In this document: positions 20,997 to 31,361 of the stretch, in pieces
Layout: each line of letters starts with the position of its first letter
Numbering within the stretch: the stretch's first letter is position 1
Source of the DNA: Schistocerca nitens
Lineage: Eukaryota > Arthropoda > Insecta > Orthoptera > Acrididae
NCBI RefSeq assembly: GCF_023898315.1
Contig: NC_064622.1
Span: 358,961,234-359,025,233 of the forward strand
DNA: 64,000 nt
Reading direction: 5' to 3'
Translations under genes and position numbers: made by a program
The notes under the pieces: generated by a model
Told to the model about the DNA's origin: nothing
The model's input: the letters and a program-made list of their open reading frames with translations, nothing else
Databases searched by the model: none

Positions 20997-23368
20997 TCAT
21001 TGTCTGTCTCTTTGCTGGTGCGCGTCGTTATTGGGATTAGGAGACCTAACTTCTACAAATTCGCGTTGTCGAGAGGGCCCTGCCCTGTTTGAATCCCACC
21101 AGTTCTGATGAAATTCAGGTCTGTCGTTACGATTATATCGTCTGTCGTCATGTCGGTATATTCCATAGTTTCTTTCTTGTCGGTCACATGGTGAAGAATT
21201 TCTCCCGGAATCGTAACTGCGCGGTGGACCGTTGCGTCTGAAGTTATTCTGTCTCCCTTGATAATAATTGTTTTGGTTCCTATATTGTCTGTTTCTATGG
21301 TTATCTATGTCATATTCATTACTACGGAAATGCGATCTTTCTCTGTAACTGTTACTACTCTGCCAACGGTTGTCATACGGGTGGTGATTGTTTTGGTCAC
21401 GATTTACGTCATAAGAATAGCCTTGTTGTGTTCACTTATTATTTCTTTCATCGCGGAATTGTGAGGGATGTGACCTGTAATTGCTGTGTTCCTATTTTCG
21501 CGTCCCGAGATTGTCAGTGTCAATTTCCAATTCTTGTAAGAGTCTCTGAAAAGCTTCAGCGTCGTCTTTGCAACATCCTGCCAAAATGATATGTCGTAAA
21601 TGTTCAGTCAATTTGATTAAGCAAATGCGGATGAGTCTGAGAGGCTGTATGGGTTTGACAGGCACTGATTCTTGTGCAACATCTCTTCAAAATATTTCAC
21701 AAGAGGGGAAAATTCAGATTGTTCGAAATGTTTCATCATTATGATGCTATGTTTTACTCGGTCTTGTGTAGCTTGGGACCAATATGCTGAGAGGAAGGCA
21801 AGATAAAATTCTCCTTCACTGTGACAATCGTGAATGACCGATCGCATTCTTACAGCTGGTTCATTCTCTAAATAGCCACACATAAATTCTAATCTGTGCT
21901 CTAATGACCAGTTGTGAGGAAAACAATGAGAGAATTGATGAAGCCACGATTGTGGATGAATGTTGTTGCCAGAATTCTTAAATGTTTTGAATTTACGTGT
22001 AGTAACGAAAAGCTTATAGTCAAAGTCATCGTGTCGGTGAGTCGCATATCGGTCATTGTTACGTCGTGTCGGCGGTTCCATCTCAAAATTCGGTACACCT
22101 TGCCAATTTCTTTCATAATTTCCGAAATGCCCTGTGTTATTATTTTGTGGCTTTTCAGTATTTCTAAGTCCCTCTTCCTGTGTTGGAGCGCAAGTCTCCT
22201 CTGAAATTTGTAATTCTTATATTACTTGCGCCAACTGATCTAGTACTTCCCGGATTTCTCTTTTGTATTGCGTATTAATTTGATTCTGATTTTGTTTGAA
22301 TTTCTTAATTTGTTCATACTTTTCTGTGTCAGTGAAGGCTTCGGGTCTTGTGTCATTCAGATCATCATCTACCTTTGTAGATAAGTTAGTGAACTGATCC
22401 GAAAGTTCGGCTACTTTCTCCGATAATGAACTGATTTCCTCAGTGTGTTTTTCTGAACCAAGTTTCAGAGTGTCCATTTGTGTTGAAAACTTATCTACTG
22501 TGTCCTTTAAGTTTTCCTGAGTTATTGCAAGTTGCGTAACACAATCGATAGATGCGACTGAGTCAATTTTAGCTTGCAAGGTGTCGTGATTTTCATGAAC
22601 AATAGTTTGCAGTTCCTTTATGGCTACTTTGTGATTCTGTAATGCATTTTCATGATGCGAAAAAATAGGTTGCAAATGCTCACAAATTTGTGTGTTTACG
22701 TCATTACAGACTTTTTGACATTTTGATTCGATTTTAAGTAACTCAGCAGTTAAACCTTTACCTGTTTGTTCAAGCATGGTGTCTAACGTTTGAAGCTGTT
22801 GCTGTGTTTCTCTCTGGTGCTGTTCCATTGTGTCTAACTTTCGAAGATTTTGTTCCATTGTGCCTAATTTATGAAGCTTTTGCCCCATTTGTTTCTGATT
22901 TTGTTCAAGCGTTGTGTCTAACTTTTGTAGCCTTTGTCCCATTTGTTGCATTAACTGTAATAACAATGCACTGGTGTCTGAAACAAGTTCCACAGTGCTA
23001 TTCGGCAGTGAATTTGAACCGGCCATATTCGCATTTTGAAAAGCAGAAAATGTGTCTTGACTTATTTGAGAAAATGTTGAGGACGCAAAACCTGAATCTA
23101 CGGTATTTGCAAGATTGTGTCCTGTCATTTCGGTTTCCTGAGGCGAGCTGTTGCCGACCGATCGATCGATAATGCTTCCCATTTCACTAACTGTTTCACT
23201 GTCTACACCATTATTTGCCGCCCGCTCCATTTCCCTATGTACCATTGCCAAATTACTACTTTGAATGTCTCTTAATTCACTATACGGTGGTGCTGATAAG
23301 CTACATTCGTCGTCACTATCATTTCTCAATTTACTTTGGAGCCTAGTGTTACGTTTTTCACACACCAT
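20997..23368 (-). pseudogene. Retrotransposon gag gene, decayed
   Basis: Read on the minus strand, the probable start is the ATG at 23368 (MVCEKRNTRLQSKLRND). The first part (about 380 residues) is a long heptad-rich coiled coil with repeats such as QKQMGQKLHKLGTMEQNLRK. One TAA stop near 22214-22216 interrupts it; the same frame then continues through PQNNNTGHFGNYERN into a capsid-like core with SWLHQFSHCFPHNWSLEHRL and FLSAYWSQATQDRVKHSI, typical of Gypsy-group Gag. A frameshift near 21630 leads to LTEHLRHIILAGCCKDDAEA, and stops lie near 21505 and 21435. The last part is Arg/Asn/Tyr-rich (for example QNNYYQGRQNNFRRNGPP) with no CCHC knuckle, probably serving RNA binding. It ends at TGA (20997-20999). 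Confidence 0.75.
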
Positions 23369-23465
23369 AGCTATCAGGTAATTCACACGATAACAAGAAA
23401 AGCACAATTTGAAGAGCAAAAATAAGAAAACACAATAACATAGCACTGAAAATAATATCTAGCTG

Positions 23466-23578
23466 CGAAATACTTGGTGCAATTCTACATGCATGTCCAC
23501 ATAACATATTTTCTTTCTTTGTGTGTGAGGAATGTTTCCTGAAAGTTTGGCCGTACCTTTTTGTAACACCCTGTATAT
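23466..23578 (-). mobile_element. Fragment of another repeat at the truncated 5' LTR
   Basis: On the minus strand it begins TATACAGGGTGTTACAAAAA and contains GGCCAAACTTTCAGGAAACA. The GGGTGTTAC start is a common transposon-end pattern. It sits exactly where the inner third of the 5' LTR is missing, so it may have come in with a deletion. Confidence 0.45.
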
Positions 23579-23835
23579 ACATCAGTTCATGACATCCAGT
23601 CTTAAAAATTTACTGTCTCTGATGGACACATGTCCATATCATCCACTCTCAAAACTCTGCCATCTCTCTCCCCACATCCACCGCCGCTGGCAGCTCGCCT
23701 CCAACTGCGCAACGCTACGTGCTGTTCACATCCAACTGCCCAACACTACAATAGCAAATATTCCAACAATGCAAACCAGCCACAGACTTCACACAGCAGA
23801 GTCAGTGATTTTCATACAGAGTGCTACATGGCGTT

Positions 23836-26800
23836 GTTGTTGTTGTTGTTGTTGTGGTCTTCAGTCCTGAGACTGGTTTGATGCAGCTCTCCATGCTACT
23901 CTATCCTGTGCAAGCTTCTTCATCTCCCAGTACTTACTGCAACCTACATCCTTCTGAATCTGCTTAGTGTATTCATCTCTTGGCCTCCCTCTACGATTTT
24001 TACCCTCCACGCCGCCCTCCAATGCTAATTTTGTGATTCCTTGATGCCTCAAAACATGTCCTACCAACCGATCCCTTCTTCTAGGCAAGTTGTGCCACAA
24101 ACTTCTCTTCTCCCCAATCCTATTCAATACCTCCTCAGACTAATGACCTCAGCAGTTGAGTCCCATAGTGCTCAGAGCCATTTGAACCATTTGAATACCT
24201 CCTCATTAGTTATGTGATCTACCCACCTTATCTTCAGCATTCTTCTGTAGCACCACATTTCGAAAGCTTCTATTCTCTTCTTGTCCAAACTAGTTATCGT
24301 CCATGTTTCACTTCCATACATGGCTACACTCCATACAAATACTTTCAGAAACGACTTCCTGACACTTAAATCTATACTCGATGTTAACAAATTTCTCTTC
24401 TTCAGAAACGCTTTCCTTGCCATTGCCAGTCTACATTTTATATCCTCTCTACTTCGAACATCATCAGTTATTTTACTCCCCAAAATAGCAAAACTCCTTT
24501 ACTACTTTAAGTGTCTCATTTCCTAATCTAATTCCCTCAGTATCACCCGATTTAATTTGACTACATTCCATTATCCTCGTTTTGCTTTTGTTGATGTTCA
24601 TCTTATACCCTCCTTTCAAGACACTGTCCATTCCGTTCAACTGCTCTTCCAAGTCCTTTGCTGTCTCTGACAGAATTACAATGTCATCGGCGAACCTCAA
24701 AGTTTTTACTTCTTCTCCATGAATTTTAATGTCTACTCCGAATTTTTCTTTTGTTTCCTTTACTGCTTGCTCAATATACAGATTGAATAACACTGGGGAG
24801 AGGCTACAACCCTGTCTCACTCCTTTCCCAACCACTGCTTCCCTTTCATGTCCCTCGACTCTTATCACGGCCATCTGGTTTCTGTACAAATTGTAAATAG
24901 CCTTTCGCTCCCTGTATTTTACCCCTGCCACCTTCAGAATTTGAAAGAGAGTATTCCAGTTAACATTGTCAAAAGCTTTCTCTAAGTCTACAAATGCTAG
25001 AAACGTAGGTTTGCCTTTTCTTAATCTTTCTTCTAAGATAAGTCGTAAGGTTAGTATTGCCTCATCTGTTCCAACATTTCTACGGAATCCAAACTGATCT
25101 TCCCCGAGATCCGCTTCTACCAGTTTTTCCAATCGTCTGTAAAGAATTTGCGTTAGTATTTTGCAGCTGTGACTTATTAAACTGATAGTTCGGTAATTTT
25201 CACATCTGTCAACACCTGCTTTCTTTGGGATTGGAATTATTATATTGTTCTTGAAGTCTGAGGGTATTTCGCCTGTCTGATACATCTTGCTCACCAGATG
25301 GTAGAGTTTTGTCATGACTGGCTCTCCCAAGGCCATCAGTAGTTCTAATGGAATGTTGTCTACTCCCGGGGCCTTGTTTCGACTCAGGTCTTTCAATGCT
25401 CTGTCAAACTCTTCACGCAGTACCTTATCTCCCATTTCGTCTTCATCTACATCCTCTTCCATTTCCATAATATTGTCCTCAAGTACATTGCCCTTGTATA
25501 AACCCTCTACATACTCCTTCCACCTTTCTGCCTTCCCTTCTTTGCTTAGAACTGGGTTTCCATCTGAGCTCTTGATATTCATACAAGTGGTTCTCTTCTC
25601 TTCAAAGGTCTGTTTAATTTTCCTGTAGGCAGTAACTATCTTACCCCTAGTGAGACAAGCCTCTATATCCTTACATTTGTCCTGTAGCCATCCCTGCTTA
25701 GCAATTTTGCACTTCCTGTAGATCTCATTTTTGAGACGTTTGTATTCCTTTTTGCCTACTTCATTTACTGCATTTTTATATTTTCTCCTTTCATCAATTA
25801 AATTCAATATTTCTTCTGTTACCCAAGGACTTCTATTAGCCCTCGTCTTTTTACCTACTTGATCGTCTGCTGCCTTCACTACTTCATCCCTCAGGGCTAC
25901 CCATTCTTCTTCTACTGTATTTCTTTCCCCCATTCCTGTCAATTGTTCCCTTATGCTCTCCTTGAAACTCTGTACAACCTCTGGATCTTTCAGTTTATCC
26001 AGGTCCCATCTCCTTGATTTCCCACCTTTTTGCAGTTTCTTCAGTTTTAATATACAGTTCATAACCAATAGATTGTGGTCAGAGTCCACATCTGCCCCTG
26101 GAAATGTCTTACAATTTAAAACCTGGTTCCTAAATCTCTGTCTTACCATTATATAATCTATGTGATACCTTTTAGTATCACCAGGGTTCTTCCATGTATA
26201 CAACTTTCTTTTATGATTCTTAAACCAAGTATTAGCTATGATTAAATTATACTCTATGCAAAATTCTACCAGACAGCTTCCTCTTTCATTTCTTAGCCCC
26301 AATCCATATTCACCTACTATGTTTCCTTCTCTCCCTTTTCCTACTCTTGAATTCCAGTCACCCATGACTATTAAATTTTCGTCTCCTTTCACTACCTGAA
26401 TAATTTCTTTTATATCGTCATATATTTCATCAATTTCTTCATCATCTGCAGAGCTAGTTGGCATATAAACTTGTACTACTGTATTAGGCATGGGCTTTGT
26501 GTCTATCTTAGCCACAATAATGCGTTCACTATGCTGTTTGTAGTATCTAACCCGCACTCCTATTTTTTTTATTCATTATTAAACCTACGGCTGCATTACC
26601 CCTATTTGATTTTGTATTTATAACCCTGTAATCACCAGACCAAAAGTCTCGTTCCTCCCGCCACCGAACTTCACTAATTCCCACTATATCTAACTTTAAC
26701 CTATCCATTTCCCTTTTTAGATTTTCTAATCTACCTGCCCGATTAAGGGATCTGACATTCCACGCTCCGATCCGTAGAACGCCAGTTTTCTTTCTCCTGA

Positions 26801-26982
26801 TAACGACGTCCTCTTGAGTAGTCCCCGCCCGGAGATCCGAATGGGGAACTATTTTACCTCCGGAATATTTTACCCAACAGGACGCCATCATCAGTGAATC
26901 ATACAGTAAAGCTGCATGTCCTCGGGAAAACATACGGCTGTAGTTTCCCCTTGCTTTCAGCTGTTCGCAGTACCAGCACAGC
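23836..26982 (-). mobile_element. RTE-type LINE, near full length, inserted in the 5' LTR
   Basis: The element is flanked by a 10-bp duplication ACATGGCGTT (23826-23835 and 26983-26992). The minus-strand 3' end is a short UTR followed by a (CAA)n tail, as in RTE elements. Its 5' end stops about 200 bp short of the fuller copy at 42089-45312, so it is slightly 5'-truncated. A single ORF encodes endonuclease and reverse transcriptase. Confidence 0.92.
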
Positions 26983-26984
26983 AC
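23861..26984 (-). pseudogene. RTE endonuclease / reverse transcriptase, interrupted
   Basis: On the minus strand the protein starts in the endonuclease region with [20 protein letters not shown] and [11 protein letters not shown] frameshift in a T-rich run near 26560 is followed by a 694-codon frame ending at 24473. That frame holds [24 protein letters not shown] and [10 protein letters not shown] of the endonuclease. The reverse transcriptase shows [42 protein letters not shown] and [12 protein letters not shown] with the catalytic FADD near 24690. A second frameshift near 24478 and a SINE at 24138-24193 break the C-terminal part ([25 protein letters not shown]). Automatic pipelines often name such ORFs craniofacial development protein 2; that is a mislabel. 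Confidence 0.92.
24138..24193 (+). mobile_element. SINE, family A, strongly 5'-truncated, inside the RTE
   Basis: Only the last 56 bp or so of the family are present (TAATGACCTCAGCAG... to GAGCCATTTGAACCATTTG). It is bounded by a 12-bp duplication AATACCTCCTCA (24126-24137 and 24194-24205) of RTE sequence. Confidence 0.9.
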
Positions 26985-27024
26985 ATGGCGTTACCAACAT
27001 AAAAACCTAAACAGCCTACTTACA

Positions 27025-27780
27025 CACTATCGGCAGTAGGATGGCATTCAGCTATCGTATTGTCGTTACCGCGCCATCCATGGCCACTAGCGGCGTACGT
27101 CGGCCCCACATAATACCACCCCAAAACAGCAGGAACCCCCACCTTGCTGCACTCGCTCTACAGTGTGTCTAAGGCGTTCAGTCTGACCGGAATGCCTCCA
27201 AACATGTCCCTGACGATTGTCAGGTTGAAGGCATATGCGACACTCATCAGTGAAGACAATGTGATACCAATCCTGAGCGGCCCATTCGGCATGTTGTTGG
27301 GCCCATCTGTACCGTGGTGCATGGTGTCATGGTTGCGAAGATGGTACTCGCCATGAACGTCGGGAGTGAAGTTGCGTATCATGCAGCCTTTTGCGCACCG
27401 TTTAAGTCGTAACACGACGTCCTGTGTAGTAGCCCTTGGGCGGCCTCAGCGAGGCACGTCATCGACAATTCCTGTCTCTCTGTATCTGCTCCATGCAAAA
27501 CATCGGTTTGGTTCACTCCTTGTTGAGAGCCCTTCCTGGCACAAAGTAACAATGCGGACGCGATCGACCCGCGGTATTGACCGTCTAGGCATGGTTGCAC
27601 TACAGACAACACGAGCAATGTACCTCCTTCCTGGTGGAATGACTGGAACTGATCAGCTGTCGGACGTCTTCCGTCTAATAGGCGCTGCTCATGCATGGTG
27701 GTTTACATCTTTGGATGGGTTTAGTGACATCTCTGAACAGTCAAAAGGGCTATGTCTGTGATACAATATTCACGTCTATA
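27025..27780 (-). pseudogene. Tc1-type transposase, N-terminal and middle part (degenerate)
   Basis: The sequence on the minus strand from about 27780 to 27025 holds the first part of the transposase in several overlapping frames, for example QFQSFHQEGGTLLVLS and NLTIVRDMFGGIPVRLNALD, so it has frameshifts. A further reading near the junction, NAILLPIV, is in frame with the C-terminal part at 15957. The helix-turn-helix is too degraded for subfamily assignment. Confidence 0.65.
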
Positions 27781-27833
27781 TTCAGTAGTTCTGGGAACCA
27801 AGGAGATGCAAAAGTTGGTTTGATATGTGTATA

Positions 27834-28269
27834 TGTTTTGGTTGATACTCTATCGATATGCAACGTTTAGTACCGGTCTGACTGACATCTAGAGGCTTGG
27901 GTATAGGACTTTTTTGTGAAGTCAGATTACATTTTAACCCCAAATCATCCAAATTTGCCCAAATATTCAAATTCAAGAGCAATTTAGATAGGTACCCACC
28001 TACGTAGATAGTTGGCTCTAGGTATTAAAATTAATTAAATCCCATGCCAGTCCAAGCTGACATTAAACTGGTTTAAAAATGAAAAAAAAAAAAACATGTC
28101 AAATGTAAGGAAAAGTACTTCAATTACCATATAAAACAGACGAGAGATAAATTATTTACAAACATTCTTCATAACATAACATAAAAGTAATAACAGATAA
28201 AAATAAAATGTTTATGAACCCAAAAAAATCAAGACACAAATTTAACTATACGCAATCAACAATATAACA
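27834..28269. other. AT-rich stretch, nothing recognised
   Basis: About 430 bp of AT-rich sequence including a poly(A) run at about 28081-28094. Confidence 0.5.
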
Positions 28270-29745
28270 AAAGAATCAGCTTAATTTTTCTAGGAACCCC
28301 TCAACAGAATAGAGGGAGTGATCCAAGAGGAAACTCTTCAGTTTCGATTTGAAAGAGCGTGGATTACTGCTAAGGTTTTTGAATTCTTGTGGTAGCTTAT
28401 TGAAAATGGATGCAGCAGTATACGCCAAAACTTTCTGCACAAGAGTTAAGGAATTCCGATCCAAATGTAAGTTGGATTTCTGCCGAGTATTAACTGAGTG
28501 AAAGCTGCTTACTCTTGGGAATAACAGGAAACAACAGTAAGGAATATATATATTGAGAGGCCAGTGTCAAAATACCCAGACTAGTGAACAGAGATCAACA
28601 AGAGGTTCATGAACGTGCACCACTTATTGCACAAATCGCCCATTTCTGAGGCAAAAATATCCTTTTAGAATGGGAAGAGTTACCAAAAAATATGATACCA
28701 TACAACATAAACAAATGAAAATAAGCAAAGTAGACTAATTTTCGTGTTGAACGATCACTTACTTTAGATACCTAAAAATGGCAGCATTAAGACTTTGAAC
28801 AAGAGCCTGGACCTGGGCTTTCCATGACAGTTTACTATCTATCTCAACACCTAGGAATTTAAACTGTTCAGTTTCACTAATCATATACCCATTCTGTGAA
28901 ATTAAAACGCTGGGTTTTGTAGAATTGTGTGTTAGAAACTGTAAAAACTGAGTCTTACTGTGATTTAGAGTTATTTTTTACAAGCCATGAACTAAGGTCA
29001 TGAACTGCACTATTTGAAACTGAGAGAATGTGCACAACATCCTTTACTACCAAGCTAGTGTCATCAGCAAACAAAAACATTTTAGAATTACCCATAATAC
29101 GAGAGGGCATATCATTTGTATAAATAAGGAGCAGGAGCAGCCCCAATGCTGAACCCTGGGGCACCCCCCGTTTGACCATACCCATATCACACTCATTCTC
29201 AACACTGTGAATAATGACCTTTCTCTGTCTATTACTAAAGTAAGAGGTGAACCAACTCTGAGCCAATCCCCGTATTCTGTATTTTGTGATCAACACAATC
29301 AAATGGCTTAGTTAAATCAAAAAATATGCCTAGCGTTCGAAATCTTTTGTTTAATCGATCCAGTACCTCACAGAGAAAAGATAGTATAGCATTTTTAGTT
29401 GTTCAACGACTTCTAAAGCTGAACTGTACATTTGATAGCAAATTATGTGATGTAAAATGGTCAATTATCCTTACATACACAACCTTTTCAATAACTTTAG
29501 CAAACATTTATGGAATAGAAACAGGTCTGTAAGTGTCTACATGATCCCTTTCTCACTTTTCATAAAGCGACTTTACTGCTGAGTACTTTAATCCTTCAGG
29601 TAACTGACCATTCTTAAAGGAAAAATTACAAAAAACGGCAAAATACAGAGCTAACATGTGCAGCACAGTACTTTACTATTTTGCTAGGCTCTCCATCATA
29701 TCTATTATCCTTAGTATTCAGTGATCTAATTATTGACTCAATCAT
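28270..29745 (-). pseudogene. LINE reverse transcriptase remnant (CR1/Jockey-like)
   Basis: Several broken minus-strand frames belong to one reverse transcriptase. From N to C they include a degraded part around 29330-29560, then [40 protein letters not shown] and the catalytic-site segment MFLFADDTSLVV (near 29060). Further downstream, at 28276-28464, is the C-terminal motif VLAYTAASIFNKLPQEFKNL. The element has no visible 5' or 3' end and many frame breaks, so it is old. It differs from the 2636-5077 family (spacing and motifs of the C-terminus) and is related in style to the remnant at 56900-57650. Confidence 0.72.
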
Positions 29746-29929
29746 TCATTTCTCAGTATCACAGAGGAGTATTTCAGACAGCAATCTCAAAAAGAAATTT
29801 GCCAAGAGAATTTTCTGTTTCTCATTTTAGTTTCTGTGATATGTGTTTTTTGGTAGTGTGGATTATCAGGCCACAGCCCCCGAGTGTCTTGGTGGGGCTG
29901 CCACCTCATGACCTGGACACCTAGCACGG
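29746..29929. other. Short spacer, nothing recognised
   Basis: Sequence between two LINE remnants of opposite orientation. Confidence 0.4.
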
Positions 29930-30171
29930 TTTTATTTCAGAAAACTTTATGGAAGAGGGAACTGAAATAGGTTGGCAAAAAATCAAAGACAGTTATTTAG
30001 ATGTGGGAGAAAAAATCTTAGGATTTAAGAGACATCAAAGGAAGGCGTGGATCTCTGATGCAACATAGAATGAAATCGGCCACAGGAAAGAATTAAAACG
30101 TAAGTTAAATCTTTGTAAGACAAGAGGGCAGAAGAGCGAAGCGCATACAGAATACACAGAAGCGAAAAAAA

Positions 30172-31361
30172 GTGAAAATATGGCTACATCGAGATAAAAT
30201 GAAATGGATAGGTGAGCAAGCAAAGTTAGCAGAAGATGCAGCAAGACAAGGAAATGTGAAAAGGCTCTACAATATAACCAAACGGTTGTCAATGAAGAAC
30301 TTCAGACATGAGGGGCCAGTTAAGAACAAGGATGAGGTGATGTTTACAACTCAACAGGCACAGCTACAGAGATGGGAGGAGTACTTCAAGGAACTGTTAA
30401 ATTGTGAAGACAGCCAAGAGGAACAGGTAAGAGATGTTTCAGAGGAAGTTGAAGAAGATCAAGATATAAATCTGCATTGCTCCACAGTGGACGAAATTAG
30501 GATTGCTTTGAAAATGCTAAGGAATGCAAAGGCTCCAGGCCTAGATAACATAGAACCAGAGCTCTTAAAAGCTGATATTGAAGGTCTGTTAAAATCTCTT
30601 CCTGAAGCATTGGCTTGAAGACAAATCTCCAAAGGAGTGAGGAGTGGAAAAATAGTTTGGTAGTAAAGCTCCCAAAAAAGGGATATTTGTCAGACTGTAA
30701 CAACTGGCGTGATATTACGTTGTTGTCAGTGGCTAGTAAGGTCCTCACCAGTATTATTTTAAACAGAATTAAAAAGTCTCTTGAAAATCGGCCGGTTTTG
30801 GGGCACAACGCGGTTGTGATTATCTTATTAACACTCTTAGGATCATTTTAGAGCAAAGCAAAGAATTTCAGGCAACCCTGTACCTGGCATTCATTGATTT
30901 TCAAAAGTCCTTCGATTCTGCGAAACATAAAGTGATCTGGCAGGTGTTGCGGAAGTGTGGTAAACCACAGAAAATCTTAAACATCATAAAAGATCTATAT
31001 GATGACTACAAATGGTGTGTACTCCACAAGGGAAATATGACAGAGCCCATAAAAGTAACAACTGAAGTCTGGCAGGGTTGATTTATCACCAACACTTTTT
31101 CTACTTGTTCTAGACTCAATTATGAGAAGAGTCACAGCAGGCAGGAGGCAAGGAATTCAATCGGGGATCCATGAACGTCTGGAGGATTTATATTTTGCGG
31201 ATGACATAGTTTTATTAGCTCAAAGGCTGACTGATATGCAAGCTAAATTAAACTTTCTGAAAGAAGAAGCATAGACTGCTGGCCTCAAGATAAATATAGG
31301 CAAAACAAAGGAAATGAGAGTAAATTCAGGGAACATGGAGGTGCCACTATTACACCATTAA
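30172..31361 (+). pseudogene. LINE reverse transcriptase, first part
   Basis: The frame 30172-30618 shows the linker preceding the polymerase, RWEEYFKELLNCEDSQEE and RNAKAPGLDNIEPELLKAD. After a break the reading continues with EEWKNSLVVKLPKKGYLSDC, NNWRDITLLSVASKVLTSII, then in further frames LYLAFIDFQKSFDSAKHKVI (motif A, with Asp) and, near 31190, the degraded catalytic motif LYFADDIVLLA. The protein belongs to the group of LINE polymerases with NWR-ITLLSV rather than NYRPISLTS, unlike the family at 2636-5077. It is cut at 31361 by the inserted DNA transposon. Confidence 0.75.

Larger units (their letters stand above)
15958..27024 (-). mobile_element. LTR retrotransposon with gag but no recognisable pol (non-autonomous)
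   Basis: The outermost bases are TGAAACCTCCCC (15958) and its partner end CAGCCTACTTACA (27024), i.e. TG...CA on both strands. A 4-bp duplication CACT flanks it (15954-15957 and 27025-27028). The element reads on the minus strand: 5' LTR at the right, gag at 23368-20997, a 4-kb non-coding region, a purine-rich tract (GGAGCGTGGGGGCTA, 16925-16939) and the 3' LTR at 15958-16924. No protease, reverse transcriptase, RNase H or integrase motif was found in any frame between 16925 and 20990. It holds later insertions: a SINE in the 3' LTR and an RTE LINE in the 5' LTR. Confidence 0.85.
23579..27024 (-). repeat. 5' LTR of the gag-only retrotransposon, truncated and split by an RTE LINE
   Basis: Portions 23579-23835 and 26993-27024 match the 3' LTR. 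The part equivalent to 15958-16427 of the 3' LTR is absent. The middle, 23836-26982, is an inserted LINE and 26983-26992 its duplicated target site. Confidence 0.82.
15421..27831 (-). mobile_element. Tc1-type DNA transposon, split by an 11-kb LTR retrotransposon
   Basis: The outer ends are imperfect inverted repeats. The left one begins TACACAAGTTGAAAAAGTTT at 15421. The right one, read on the minus strand from 27831, begins TACACATATCAAACC; both then contain TTTTGCATC(A/T)CCT(C/T)GGTTCC. TA lies outside both ends (15419-15420 and 27832-27833). The transposon's own sequence is only 15421-15957 and 27025-27831, about 1.34 kb after removing one copy of the CACT duplication. Everything between is later insertion. 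Confidence 0.9.

Noticed and set aside
24473-26557. 694-codon ORF that could be labelled craniofacial development protein 2 or a host gene
   Set aside because: It has FADD polymerase motifs, target duplications and a second copy at 42089; it is an RTE LINE.
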